Source: Subtercola frigoramans
GTDB lineage: Bacteria; Actinomycetota; Actinomycetes; Actinomycetales; Microbacteriaceae
Direction: 5' to 3'
Assembly (NCBI RefSeq): GCF_016907385.1
Contig: NZ_JAFBBU010000001.1
Location: 2,294,001-2,358,000 of the forward strand
Length of the DNA stretch: 64,000 nucleotides
Both the position numbers and the translations under genes were made by a program. Shown here piece after piece: positions 33,716-42,919 of the stretch. The notes beneath the pieces were generated by a model that saw nothing but the letters and a program-made list of their open reading frames with translations, searched no databases and was not told the origin of the DNA. Each line of letters opens with the position of its first letter. Positions within the stretch are counted from its first letter, which is position 1.

Positions 33716-34729
33716 ATGGACACAATCATGGGATTGGCATCCGACGAGCGGACGGCGAGGGTGATCCTCGCTGTGGCGTCCGAGCCGGCGGATGCGGTTA
33801 CGGGGCGGATGGTGCGCACGGTCGGTGCGATGGAGACCGTCGCTCAAGCGATCGGCGGCGAAGTACCAGTCGGGCCGGATGGGGATACCTGGCAGCGTCG
33901 TCTCGCACCACGCATTGACGAAGGTCAAGTCAGACGAGTGCTGGCGGATACACAGAGGCACGGTCTGAGAGTGTTGATCCCGGGCGATTCCGATTGGCCG
34001 GCCGGAGTTGACGCGCTCGGGGATGGGGCCCCGCTCGCTCTCTGGGCGAAGGGCGACACGAAGCTGCTGTCCTCGCCCATCTGGGATCGGCTCACACTCA
34101 CGGGCGCTCGAGCATCGACCGGGTATGGCGAACACGTCACCATGGAGCTTGCGCACTCGACTGTCGAGGATGGGCGCCAGGTCGTCTCGGGTGGCGCGTA
34201 TGGGATTGATGGTGTCGCGCATCGTGCGGCGCTGGCTTCGGGCGGTTCCACGATCGCGGTGATGGCCGGTGGGTTGGATCGGCTCTACCCTGCCGGGCAC
34301 AGCGAACTCCTCACCCGTGTCGGCGAGCAGGGGTTGCTGCTCAGTGAGATGCCGCCGGGCGCACCACCGACGAAGTGGCGGTTCCTGCAACGCGGCAGAA
34401 CCCTTGCCACGCTCTCCGGCGCGGTCATCGTCGCGGAAGCCGGCTACCGGTCCGGGGCGCTTCACACCGCGGCCCGCGCCGTCGAGTTGCACCGCCCTGT
34501 CGGAGCCGTCCCGGGACCGATCACGAGTGCCGCCTCGGCCGGGTGCCACCGGTTACTGCGGGATGGGCTCGGCACCGTCATCACCGGATACGACGACGTG
34601 CGAAGACTCCTCGATGAGAGACCTGGGAGCACCCACCGCACAGCCCAGCGAACTGTGGGCGCCGAGCGTGACCCGCTCGACGCATCCATGTCGTCGTCAC
34701 GGGCGCCACGACGCGGGCTGAGTCTCTGA
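33716..34729 (+). CDS. DprA/Smf-like DNA-processing protein
   Basis: The 337 aa protein starts at ATG 33716 after GGAGCAGGG. It has the DprA Rossmann-like core: LTLTGARASTGYGEHVTMEL, VVSGGAYGIDGVAHRAAL, IAVMAGGLDRLYPAGH, LLSEMPPGAPPTKWRFLQRGR and SGALHTAARA. DprA binds ssDNA and loads RecA; in an ICE it may protect or process the transferred strand. The N-terminal 60 residues are not a standard SAM domain. Confidence 0.9.
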   Translation: MDTIMGLASDERTARVILAVASEPADAVTGRMVRTVGAMETVAQAIGGEVPVGPDGDTWQRRLAPRIDEGQVRRVLADTQRHGLRVLIPGDSDWPAGVDALGDGAPLALWAKGDTKLLSSPIWDRLTLTGARASTGYGEHVTMELAHSTVEDGRQVVSGGAYGIDGVAHRAALASGGSTIAVMAGGLDRLYPAGHSELLTRVGEQGLLLSEMPPGAPPTKWRFLQRGRTLATLSGAVIVAEAGYRSGALHTAARAVELHRPVGAVPGPITSAASAGCHRLLRDGLGTVITGYDDVRRLLDERPGSTHRTAQRTVGAERDPLDASMSSSRAPRRGLSL

Positions 34730-34748
34730 CAGGTCGAGCGGGGAGCCG

Positions 34749-34764
34749 TGGTGCACCTGCGTTG
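34749..34764 (+). promoter_or_regulatory. Shared leader motif, copy 5 (GTGGTGCACCTGCGTTGG)
   Basis: ACCT at 34755-34758, 49 bases before the GTG start of the surface protein. Nearly identical to copy 3 over 12 bases. Confidence 0.45.
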
Positions 34765-34807
34765 GAGGCGACCGTTGGGGTCGCTGATGACAGCCAGGAG
34801 GCATCTC

Positions 34808-37800
34808 GTGTCAGGATCACTCACCCACATCCCGGAGCAAAACGCCGCTCCCCCACCGACCGTGTTGCGGCGCATACTGTCGGCACTCATCGCACTGCTG
34901 CTACTGGCAGGCACGGTCACGCTCACCGCCGCGCCCGCATATGCCGGCAGTGAGGGCGTGGGGTACGACCTCGGAGAGGGATTCCTTGGTGCGTACAACA
35001 CCGATGTCGACGGGCGTCAGGCCTACTGCCTCGATATCGGCTCAAATCCCCCGTTCGGGCAGACCTCCGGACCGTCAACGATCACATCGCTAGATGCCCT
35101 GTCTCGTCAGCAGCTCGCGGAACTGAACTTCGTGCTGGACCGGTGGGGGCAGTCCGGAGATGCGAACATCACCGCCGCAGTCGCACTGTTCACGTGGTCG
35201 GTCGCCGACCCCGGCACCTACAACTCGCATGGCATGTCCGGCGACGACTACTACGTCGGCCGTGCGCCCGCGTCTGAACGCGCCGCGATCCTTGCCAACC
35301 TCAACACGATGCGCCAGGAAGCGATGGTGAACTCGGTCACGGACCCGTCGTTGTCGCTGTCGCTCACCATGTCGGACCAGTACGCAGGAACACTGACCGT
35401 CGACGCGCACCCTGCATCGCTAACCGGCACGGCATCCCTGACGGATGCGGTGTTCTCCGACGGTTCAACCAGCCGCACCCTCGGCGCCGGCACGCATCCG
35501 ATCACCGGCACCTCCGCAGACGGGGTTCCCTCCTACCGGATCGCCGCGTCGATGTCGGTGCCCGCCGCCGGGTACGGCGCCGCCCTGGACCTGTACACGA
35601 CACCCGGTTCGCAGCGGCTGGTCGCCGCCGTCGCCGGCTCCTCCACAGGCCTGTCTGCACAAGCAGAGTCGCCGGTGATCGAGTTGGACTTCCAACCCGA
35701 GATCACCACCCAGGTCGCCTCCCGATTCGTCACCGAAGGCGATCCGTTCGTTGACGGGCTGACGGTGAGCGTGTCGAAGGGAACCTGGATTCACCAGGAC
35801 GGAGCACCGATCGAGGTGACCGCGGAAGGCACCCTGTATGGGCCATTCGATGAGCAGCCCACCGAAGCCGACACCCCACCCGCAGACGCACCCGTCGCAG
35901 GCACCGAGACCGTCATCTTTACCGGTCCTGGCTCGTACACGTCGCCGGGGACCATCACCGCACCATCGTCGGGGTTCTACACCTGGGTATGGAGCATCGA
36001 CAAGGATGCGCAAGGGCAGAACGAGAAGTACCTCACTGACTCCTTCACCGACCGATACGGGCAGGGTGCTGAGACGTCCGTGGTGCCGTTCCAGCCGGTC
36101 GCCGTATCTGAGGCGGATCAGCGGCTAGCGGTTCCCGGCGACGCGCTCACCGACACCATCACCGTCAGCAGCTCGAACGGCGCGTGGTTGAAGAAGGATG
36201 GCGCGTTCGTTCCGGTTGTGTTCGAGGGCACGGCCTACCAGGTGCCCGGAACTCTGCCCCCGGCACAGTCCGCAACGATCGATCCGACGGCGGTGCCGCT
36301 GGGAACAGTCACGGTGACCGCGGACGGTCCCGGCGTCTACACCTCGCCTGAGGTGATCGCACCGACCGGCGGGTTCGTGACCTGGGTGTGGGAAGTGAAG
36401 AAGGCCACGCAGCCGGAGTGGGTACTCGACTACCTCACGGACGACTGGGCTGACGAGTACGGCATCACCGTCGAGACCACATCGGTGCGGTGGCCTGTCA
36501 CGGTGACCTCGTTGATGCGGGAGTACAACGTGCACCCCGGCGGACGCGCCTTCGACGTCATCACGGTGACCGGGTTGCCCGCAAACCACGGGGACTTCAC
36601 CGGCGACGGCTACTGGGGCGCCGACCTCGACGAGCTCCGTCACACCGTGTATGGCCCGTTCGAGACCGATGCGGAGCTGACGGATGATCTTGACCTCAGT
36701 TCAGCGCCGATCTTGATCGAGCTGACGACGCCGGCCCGGAACGGGGTCTACAAGCTCGGCTTCACCGACGAAGACAAGATCGTGCCGACCGAGCCCGGGT
36801 TCTACGTCCTCGTCACCACTTTCGAAGGCGATGACCGGGTGCTGCCCTATGCGTCGTCTCCGGCGGATGTGCTGGAACGCTTCTACGTCCCACCCACCGA
36901 TACCGAGGTGCCGGTGTCGGTGATCACCCAGGCCACCCCAGAGGCGCTCGTTGGGCAGCCGTTCGAGGACACCGCACTCGTCCAGGGCACCACCATCCCC
37001 GACGGTGCCTACCTGCTGTTCCGCGCTTACGGACCCCACCCGGCAGACGCCGGGGTGGTCTGCGAGGAGCCGTTCTTCACGAGCGACGAGGTCCCGGTCA
37101 CCCAGGCCGGCGCCTACCGCTCCGGCACCACCACCGTGGACACCGCGGGCAACGTGTACTGGGTTGAGACCCTGTATGACGCCGACGGCGAGATCGTCGC
37201 CGAAGGCACGTGCGGGGCGCCCGGTGAAACAACGGTGATCCGTGAACAGCCCGAAGAGCTCACGGTGAAGACGAACGCGGTACCGACGGTGGTACTCGGT
37301 GAGTCAGCGCATGATGTCGCGACCGTCACTGGCACCGTGCCGGAGGGGGCACGTCTGGTGTTCGAGGCGTACCGGCAGAACTCCGACACCGCCACCTGCA
37401 CGCCGGAGGAGCTCGTGTTCACCTCGGCGGTGATTGATCTCGACGGGCCGGGTGAGTACCGCTCCGACGAGGTGACCTTCGACCGGGTCGGCGTCTACTA
37501 CTGGGTGGAGATCGTCATCGATGCGGACGGACTCATCCTGCATCGCGGACGGTGCGGAGCACCGGACGAAACCACCACCGTCACCCCAGTGCCGGAGACC
37601 CCAGAGACGCCAGGTAAGCCGGCTACGCCCGGGGTGCTGGCGCACACCGGCGGCGGTGATTGGTGGCCGCTCGGACTCGTTGGTGGGCTGATGGCTGCCG
37701 CGACCGGTGGGGTTCTGCTGTTCGGTCGCCGCCTGGCGATCACCCGCGAACGAAACGGATACGTCCGGGAGGAAGACGAAGCATTCCAGACGTTCAAGGA

Positions 37801-37828
37801 CCAGTTCGAAGGAACAAAGGAGGAGTAG
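34808..37828 (+). CDS. Sortase-anchored thioester-type surface protein
   Basis: The 1006 aa protein starts with GTG at 34808, seven bases after a perfect AGGAGG (34796-34801). It has a signal sequence ending APAYA, then a thioester-domain-like part: DGRQAYCLDIG with the Cys and ALFTWSVADP, where the glutamine usual for the thioester seems to be replaced. Several related beta-sandwich repeats follow (SPGTITAPSSGFYTWVW, SPEVIAPTGGFVTWVW; GEYRSDEVTFDRVGVYYWVE). The C-terminus has a sortase signal LAHTG, a hydrophobic helix and a charged tail. It probably mediates mating contact. No sortase gene is in the window. Confidence 0.85.
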   Translation: MSGSLTHIPEQNAAPPPTVLRRILSALIALLLLAGTVTLTAAPAYAGSEGVGYDLGEGFLGAYNTDVDGRQAYCLDIGSNPPFGQTSGPSTITSLDALSRQQLAELNFVLDRWGQSGDANITAAVALFTWSVADPGTYNSHGMSGDDYYVGRAPASERAAILANLNTMRQEAMVNSVTDPSLSLSLTMSDQYAGTLTVDAHPASLTGTASLTDAVFSDGSTSRTLGAGTHPITGTSADGVPSYRIAASMSVPAAGYGAALDLYTTPGSQRLVAAVAGSSTGLSAQAESPVIELDFQPEITTQVASRFVTEGDPFVDGLTVSVSKGTWIHQDGAPIEVTAEGTLYGPFDEQPTEADTPPADAPVAGTETVIFTGPGSYTSPGTITAPSSGFYTWVWSIDKDAQGQNEKYLTDSFTDRYGQGAETSVVPFQPVAVSEADQRLAVPGDALTDTITVSSSNGAWLKKDGAFVPVVFEGTAYQVPGTLPPAQSATIDPTAVPLGTVTVTADGPGVYTSPEVIAPTGGFVTWVWEVKKATQPEWVLDYLTDDWADEYGITVETTSVRWPVTVTSLMREYNVHPGGRAFDVITVTGLPANHGDFTGDGYWGADLDELRHTVYGPFETDAELTDDLDLSSAPILIELTTPARNGVYKLGFTDEDKIVPTEPGFYVLVTTFEGDDRVLPYASSPADVLERFYVPPTDTEVPVSVITQATPEALVGQPFEDTALVQGTTIPDGAYLLFRAYGPHPADAGVVCEEPFFTSDEVPVTQAGAYRSGTTTVDTAGNVYWVETLYDADGEIVAEGTCGAPGETTVIREQPEELTVKTNAVPTVVLGESAHDVATVTGTVPEGARLVFEAYRQNSDTATCTPEELVFTSAVIDLDGPGEYRSDEVTFDRVGVYYWVEIVIDADGLILHRGRCGAPDETTTVTPVPETPETPGKPATPGVLAHTGGGDWWPLGLVGGLMAAATGGVLLFGRRLAITRERNGYVREEDEAFQTFKDQFEGTKEE

Positions 37829-37882
37829 CCCGCGTCGACCGCTGATCCGTCGGGCACCCCCAACCGTGGGCGGGTCAGCACC

Positions 37883-37926
37883 GGGAGAGCACGAACCGAT
37901 CCCCAGGTTCGTGCCCTCCCATTTTT
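37883..37926 (+). terminator. Rho-independent terminator after surface protein gene
   Basis: A 15-bp stem (37883-37897 with 37906-37920, one mismatch) and an 8-base loop are followed by ATTTTTC. Confidence 0.85.
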
Positions 37927-37941
37927 CTGCCTGGGCCTCGA

Positions 37942-37954
37942 GGGCGTACCTGGA
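37942..37954 (+). promoter_or_regulatory. Shared leader motif, copy 6 (GGGCGTACCTGG)
   Basis: ACCT at 37948-37951, 41 bases before GTG 37993 and directly after the terminator. This position fits a new transcription start here. Confidence 0.45.
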
Positions 37955-37992
37955 TGACGACATCCGCGTTTTCGTTTGGAAGGACCCTCTCT

Positions 37993-38559
37993 GTGACCCC
38001 GAAACCCCGCTACCGCCGCGCCCTCCCCACCTCCGAGAGCGAGGCAGGTGGGCCTCTGGTCGTGCCGGTGGTGGAGTTCACTGTGCACGAGGACGGCAGC
38101 ATGACCGTCACCATCGACGGCAACCCGCATAACCCGCCGCCGTTCGCCCCGGGGTGGCGGCGCGAGTCCTTCCCAACGATCCTCGACGACCTGGCTCTAC
38201 GGTTGCAGACCCCGTTGCGAGTGCAAGTGCGGGAAACGGACGGGACGACGTTCACGGACATCATCACCCCGCCCCGCGCCCGCCGCACCGAGCCCCCGCT
38301 CTCAGCCGAGATGTCGTCCGCTGCTCCCGTGCCCCGGCCGGCGGTTTCGGTGGTTCCGGTGCTGCGTCAGGTGTCGGGCGGTGGGTTCGTACCCGGCGAG
38401 GATGTCGCCGTCGCGATCATCCACACCCACAGCGATGCCGCCGGTGACGGGAGCGTCCGCGCACTCCTGACCCCTGAGCAGGTCGCGGCCGCGCACACGG
38501 GCGAAGTGATCCTGTTCGGCCGGATCTCCGGCACGATCGTCATCGGACGCCCCGAATGA
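37993..38559 (+). CDS. Conserved transfer-region protein, unknown function
   Basis: The 188 aa protein starts at GTG 37993 after GGAAGGA; the longer frame from ATG 37954 lacks this. Sequence VEFTVHEDGSMTVTIDG and FPTILDDLALRLQTPLRVQVRETDGT suggest a small alpha/beta fold; a Pro-rich stretch separates it from a C-terminal part. It overlaps the coupling-protein start by ATGA, so it may assist that protein. Confidence 0.6.
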   Translation: MTPKPRYRRALPTSESEAGGPLVVPVVEFTVHEDGSMTVTIDGNPHNPPPFAPGWRRESFPTILDDLALRLQTPLRVQVRETDGTTFTDIITPPRARRTEPPLSAEMSSAAPVPRPAVSVVPVLRQVSGGGFVPGEDVAVAIIHTHSDAAGDGSVRALLTPEQVAAAHTGEVILFGRISGTIVIGRPE

Positions 38560-40331
38560 GCACCCCGCGCCAAGGCGGCGCGCTCGGGGACGAGCTGGCA
38601 AACCTGGGCATCATCGCCCTCATCGCCGCCGCCGTCCTCGCCGCCATCCTTCGCGGGGCAGGATCAGTTGCCGCATGGATCACCGGGACCACACAACCGA
38701 CCGGCGGTGTCGAGGCCGGACTCGGGGTACTCCTGAACCCCCCGGACCCCGGTGACCCGCTCGGCGCGGAGGGACTGAACCCCGTCGCCTACTGGATCAC
38801 CGCCGGGCTCCTCGTCCTTGCGGTCGGTGCTGCGGGGTGGTGGGTTTGGCGGGCCATGCGGGAGCACGGCCGCCAGACCAAGGTCGACCCGTACCGGATC
38901 GTCGGGATCGCCACCCGCACCGACCTCACCACCACCGCATCCGAAAAAGCACTACTACGGCGGGCAGGGCAACTCCGACCGTCGCTGACCAAACCGACAC
39001 CGGGTGATGTTGGCTACCAGCTCGGCACCTCGCGCGGGGTGAGCGTGTGGGCAAGCGTGGAGGACTCGATCCTCCTGATCGGGCCTCCTCGCTCGGGGAA
39101 AGGCCTGCACATTGTCATCAACGCCATTTTGGATGCGCCGGGTGCGGTGGTCACGACCTCGACCCGGCCGGACAACCTCACTGCGACGTTGACAGCCCGG
39201 AGCGCGGGTGGGCGGCCGGTGGCGGTGTTCGATCCACAGCACCTAGCCGAAGGTATCCCGGCTGGACTGCGCTGGTCCCCGATCCGGGGATGTGAGGACA
39301 CGCTGACGGCGATGATCCGCGCTACCGGCCTTGCCGCCGGCACCGGCCTGTCCGCGGGCGGGGTTCAGGGCGGTGACTTCTGGGAAGGGAAAACTCGCAC
39401 CGCCCTCCAAGCACTCCTCCATGCCGCGGCCCTCGACCACCGCGAGCCCGCCGAGTTGTTCCGGTGGACGCTCGACCCTGCCGCCGCAGCGGATGCTGTC
39501 GCGATCCTCACCGCCAATCCCAATGCCGCGACCGGGTGGGCAGACTCGCTACAGGCAATGATCGACTCCGACCCCAGAACCCGCGACTCCATCTGGCAGG
39601 GCGTTTCTCTCTCCCTCGCCGCCCTCGCTGATCCGCGGGTGCTGGACGCGGTCAGCCCGGGACCGGATGAACGATTCGATCCGGAGGAGTTCCTACGCAA
39701 CCGCGGCACGGTCTACCTCCTCGCCACGGGTGCCGGGGCGAACAACTCCGCCGCCCTGGTCGCGGCGTTCGTCGAAGACCTTGTCGAAGCTGCCCGCCGC
39801 ATCGCGGCACGCTCCCCCGCAGCACGCCTCGACCCACCTCTGCTGCTCGCACTGGATGAAGTCGGGAATCTCGCGCCGCTGCCGTCCCTGCCGACGCTGA
39901 TGGCCGAAGGCGGCGGCACCGGCATCACCACCATGCCCGTGCTTCAGTCGCTCGCACAGGCGCGAGAGAAGTGGTCCGAGAACGCCGCCGGAGCCATCTG
40001 GGACGCATCCATCGTGAAGATCATCCTCGGCGGAGCATCCAACTCCCGCGACCTACACGACCTAACGACCCTCATCGGAGAACGAGACGAGATCACCGAT
40101 TCCACCACCATCGGCGACCACGGCTCCCGCTCCGCGCAACGATCCATCCGGCGGGTGCCGATCATGCCTCCCGACGTGATCCGCACCCTCCCGTTCGGCA
40201 CCGGCCTCGTTCTCCTCCGCTCCGCACCGCCCATCGTCGCCCGCCTCCGCGCCTGGACCACCAGGAGCGACGCAGCCACGCTGCGTGAGCACCGCGCCGG
40301 CATCGAGGCGCTGTTGCAGCAACGCCCATAA
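38556..40331 (+). CDS. Type IV coupling protein (TraG/VirD4-like)
   Basis: The 591 aa protein has two N-terminal membrane segments (IIALIAAAVLAAILRG, YWITAGLLVLAVGAAGWWVW; residues 18-100), Walker A LIGPPRSGKGLHIV (about 173-186), Walker B LLLALDEVGNLAPLP (about 430-444), and the coupling-protein motif ITTMPVLQSLAQAREKWSENA. It brings the relaxase-DNA complex to the secretion channel and pumps DNA. Overlaps the preceding gene by 4 bases. Confidence 0.92.
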   Translation: MSTPRQGGALGDELANLGIIALIAAAVLAAILRGAGSVAAWITGTTQPTGGVEAGLGVLLNPPDPGDPLGAEGLNPVAYWITAGLLVLAVGAAGWWVWRAMREHGRQTKVDPYRIVGIATRTDLTTTASEKALLRRAGQLRPSLTKPTPGDVGYQLGTSRGVSVWASVEDSILLIGPPRSGKGLHIVINAILDAPGAVVTTSTRPDNLTATLTARSAGGRPVAVFDPQHLAEGIPAGLRWSPIRGCEDTLTAMIRATGLAAGTGLSAGGVQGGDFWEGKTRTALQALLHAAALDHREPAELFRWTLDPAAAADAVAILTANPNAATGWADSLQAMIDSDPRTRDSIWQGVSLSLAALADPRVLDAVSPGPDERFDPEEFLRNRGTVYLLATGAGANNSAALVAAFVEDLVEAARRIAARSPAARLDPPLLLALDEVGNLAPLPSLPTLMAEGGGTGITTMPVLQSLAQAREKWSENAAGAIWDASIVKIILGGASNSRDLHDLTTLIGERDEITDSTTIGDHGSRSAQRSIRRVPIMPPDVIRTLPFGTGLVLLRSAPPIVARLRAWTTRSDAATLREHRAGIEALLQQRP

Positions 40332-40351
40332 CCGGGTCAACAGAGGGAGCG

Positions 40352-40367
40352 GCAGGTGCACCTGTCA
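40352..40367 (+). promoter_or_regulatory. Shared leader motif, copy 7 (CAGGTGCACCTG palindrome)
   Basis: CAGGTGCACCTG is a perfect 12-bp palindrome (40352-40363); ACCT at 40360-40363, 53 bases before the SSB start. Confidence 0.48.
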
Positions 40368-40416
40368 CGTGAGACGGCACCACAGGGTGACCGCCGCGCC
40401 CGACAGGAGTAGTCCG

Positions 40417-40875
40417 ATGAGTATTGACACGCAGCAGTCCATTTCCGGGTTCATCGCCACACAACCCCGGCTCACGACCACCGAGAACGGGGTGGCACGG
40501 TTTCATGCGCGCGTCGGGATTGAGCACTCCCGGCAAGAACCCGATGGATCGTTCACGCAGCTCGACCCGAGCTTCCACGATCTGGCCATCTTCAGAAAGA
40601 CCGCCGAAGAAGCCGCCGCCCGGTTCCAGAAAGGCGACAAGTTCGTCGCTACCGGACGCGTGCATGAGTACAGCTACGACAAGGACGGGCAGACCGTCCC
40701 GGCCGAAGAGTTCATCGCCTCACGCATCGGACACGACCTCGCCCGCACCCGCTACGACGTTGACCGCTCACCGCGACGCTCCAGCACCGAACGACAGGCA
40801 GCGGTCCAGGAAGAAGCGTCGTTCGAGTCAAGTCCGCGGCAACAGTCCAGCGTTGCGTCGCGGGCGAGCATCTGA
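40417..40875 (+). CDS. ssb: Single-stranded DNA-binding protein
   Basis: The 152 aa protein starts at ATG 40417 after CAGGAG. It has an OB-fold SSB core: SISGFIATQPRLTTTENGVARFHARVGIEH, FHDLAIFRKTAEEAAARFQKGDKFVATGRVHEY and a variable tail without the acidic DDDIPF-type tip of the housekeeping SSB. It is the element's own SSB, which coats the transferred strand. Confidence 0.88.
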   Translation: MSIDTQQSISGFIATQPRLTTTENGVARFHARVGIEHSRQEPDGSFTQLDPSFHDLAIFRKTAEEAAARFQKGDKFVATGRVHEYSYDKDGQTVPAEEFIASRIGHDLARTRYDVDRSPRRSSTERQAAVQEEASFESSPRQQSSVASRASI

Positions 40876-40888
40876 GCCGGTGGCTGTG

Positions 40889-41455
40889 ATGGACGACAAC
40901 GCTCCCGAGCCTGACGTCCTCGAGGAGGACGACTTCGATACCGAGTTCGAGGGACCGCTGCTCGTCGAGCCTCCACATCCGATCAACTGGAATCTCTTAA
41001 GTCCCGAGGATCTGGAAGCCGAGTGGTTGGAACTGAACCGGTGGGTGCACTGGCTCCGTAACACTTACGGTCTGCCGACCTCAGTCGTTCCTCCGTTCTG
41101 GCACCATCACCCCGAGTTGCTTTGGGAACTGTCCGCTCTGCACCTGCACTGGTTGTGCTCCTACGACACAGAGAAGACCGGTTCCGCACCTCTGGCCTGG
41201 CACCGCGACTTCGCCGATACCCGGCTGCGACTTCGCGATTGGGTGGCCGCCGCCGGCACACGCCTTGATCGTGACCGCCCCACCAGGCAGACCAGCTGGC
41301 CCGGTGAACCTCCGGCACCCGCCGTTGAGGACATCATCATCGAGGACCGGGAGGCCGAGTTCGTGGAGTTCGTGCTGGCCGAGGTCACCAAACGTCGCGA
41401 AGAGGAAGACCGGCTCTACCGCTCGCTCGACCCGTCGACCGGTGAAATCTCATGA
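40889..41455 (+). CDS. DUF4913-like element protein
   Basis: The 188 aa acidic protein starts at ATG 40889. The core LEAEWLELNRWVHWLRNTYG, PPFWHHHPELLWELSALHLHWLCSYD and FADTRLRLRDW resembles DUF4913 proteins found in actinobacterial plasmids and ICEs. No catalytic motif. It overlaps the excisionase gene by 4 bases, so it is translated with the recombination module. Confidence 0.65.
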   Translation: MDDNAPEPDVLEEDDFDTEFEGPLLVEPPHPINWNLLSPEDLEAEWLELNRWVHWLRNTYGLPTSVVPPFWHHHPELLWELSALHLHWLCSYDTEKTGSAPLAWHRDFADTRLRLRDWVAAAGTRLDRDRPTRQTSWPGEPPAPAVEDIIIEDREAEFVEFVLAEVTKRREEEDRLYRSLDPSTGEIS

Positions 41456-41667
41456 CCGAAACGCCTCACACGTCCGCTGTATCCCCGTTGATGCATAGCC
41501 GGGACATCGCCACCTACCTGAAGGTGTCCGAGTCGACCTTGTCTCGGTGGCGGTCCGCGGGAACGGGCCCGCCGTTCATCCGACTGGGCGGCATCGCCCG
41601 ATACCGGATCGATGCAGTCGACGCATGGCTGGCCGAGCTAGAACGCGACCATGCCCCGCAGGAGTGA
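41452..41667 (+). CDS. xis: Excisionase-type helix-turn-helix protein
   Basis: The 71 aa protein is a MerR-like winged helix of the excisionase family: LMHSRDIATYLKVSESTLSRWRSAGTGPPFIRLGGIARYRIDAVDAWLAE. It would bend DNA at the attachment site and direct the integrase to excision. Its 3' end overlaps the integrase gene by 17 bases, a usual xis-int order. Confidence 0.88.
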   Translation: MTETPHTSAVSPLMHSRDIATYLKVSESTLSRWRSAGTGPPFIRLGGIARYRIDAVDAWLAELERDHAPQE

Positions 41668-42880
41668 ACCACTCCCCAGAGCTGAACCGAGGCCGGTCCC
41701 GCCAATCGGAGTGAAAGTCTCCACCGACATGGAACGCCGCTCTTACGGCGTTCGCGCCCGCGCCCGGTGGACGGACCCGATCAGCAAGCGTCGCATCATC
41801 CGCTCCGAAATCGTCCCCGATGAGGCAGCCGCCCACGCGTTCTTCGATCAATTGCGCACGTCCTCCGTCAAGGGCATGGATACCTCCATGACCTTGACGG
41901 AGTTCGTGACCTCGATCGGTGACCGGTGGGCGCGAGGCCTGGACCCGACCTCAACCGGCGAGATCTATGGGTTCGGGCTAAAGCTCCGCGTCCTGCCCGC
42001 CCTCGGGCACCTGCCGGTCGCGCAGATCACTGCGGGCATCATCGACCGCACCATCGATGAATGGGAACAGCGTTACGGGGCCTCCACGATCAAGAACTCG
42101 ATCGCCCCGCTCGTGCGTGTGCTCGACGAGGCGGTCCGTGACGGGCTGCTCGGGATCAACCCGGCGAAGAATCGCGCCAAGCGCAGCCTGAACCGCAACG
42201 CCTTCCGAACCCAGTCCGCCGAGCAGGCCTCACCACGCGCACACGCGATCCCGGACATGAAGACCCTCACCAAACTTGCGCAAGCGTGCGGGAAGGTCGG
42301 CCAGCCCTACAGCGACTTCGTCATGCTTGCCGCGCTCCTGGCCGCCCGCTCCTCCGAAGTGTCCGGCCTGCAGGTCGGCGACGTGCGGTTCGAGAAGAAT
42401 CTTGTCATCATCGCCCGGCAGATCTTCCCCGGTAAAGGCGGCCTCGTCACGAAGCCGACCAAGAGCCGCAAGGAACGGCGCGTGCCGATCCTCGAGCCCC
42501 TCCGGCCCGTCCTCGAGCGTCTGGCCGAGGGCAAAGCTCCTGAAGACCAACTCCTCGTCGGCCCCAAGGGCGGCGTGCTCACCACCGCGACCGTCAGGGA
42601 CGCCACCAACTGGGACACGATCGTCGCAGGACTCGGCCTGCCCGACCTCACCCGTCACGGGCTTCGGCATACGGGAGCAACGTGGATGGCCGACGCCGGT
42701 GTTCCGCTGCACGTGCTTCAGGAGATTCTTGGGCACGCATCTATGGAAACCACCCGCGGGTATGTGCACCCCGATGACCGGCACCTCGCGTCCGCCGCAG
42801 AGCAAGCCAACGCGTTCCTCTCCCCCTCCGGGCAGAAGCGTCAAGCCGCTCGAAGTGCCCCCTCGACGCGTGGCCTCTGA
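41651..42880 (+). CDS. int: Tyrosine site-specific integrase
   Basis: The 409 aa phage-type integrase has an N-terminal arm-binding part, a core-binding SAM-like domain (81-180), and the catalytic domain with R233 (AARSSEVSG), H336-x-x-R339 (RHGLRHTG), H362 (GHAS) and nucleophile Y371 (RGYVHP). All catalytic residues are present. It ends about 200 bases before the tRNA-Pro 3' end, the probable integration target. Related actinomycete elements such as pSAM2 also use tRNA-Pro genes. Confidence 0.93.
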   Translation: MPRRSEPLPRAEPRPVPPIGVKVSTDMERRSYGVRARARWTDPISKRRIIRSEIVPDEAAAHAFFDQLRTSSVKGMDTSMTLTEFVTSIGDRWARGLDPTSTGEIYGFGLKLRVLPALGHLPVAQITAGIIDRTIDEWEQRYGASTIKNSIAPLVRVLDEAVRDGLLGINPAKNRAKRSLNRNAFRTQSAEQASPRAHAIPDMKTLTKLAQACGKVGQPYSDFVMLAALLAARSSEVSGLQVGDVRFEKNLVIIARQIFPGKGGLVTKPTKSRKERRVPILEPLRPVLERLAEGKAPEDQLLVGPKGGVLTTATVRDATNWDTIVAGLGLPDLTRHGLRHTGATWMADAGVPLHVLQEILGHASMETTRGYVHPDDRHLASAAEQANAFLSPSGQKRQAARSAPSTRGL

Positions 42881-42919
42881 TGCCTCACCGAGTGCCGACA
42901 GACGGGCTAGGAGGCGTTC

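Noticed and set aside
37993..38559. HTHSD followed by Ser as a JAMM metalloprotease motif
   Set aside because: The final Asp of the motif is missing and the context does not fit.
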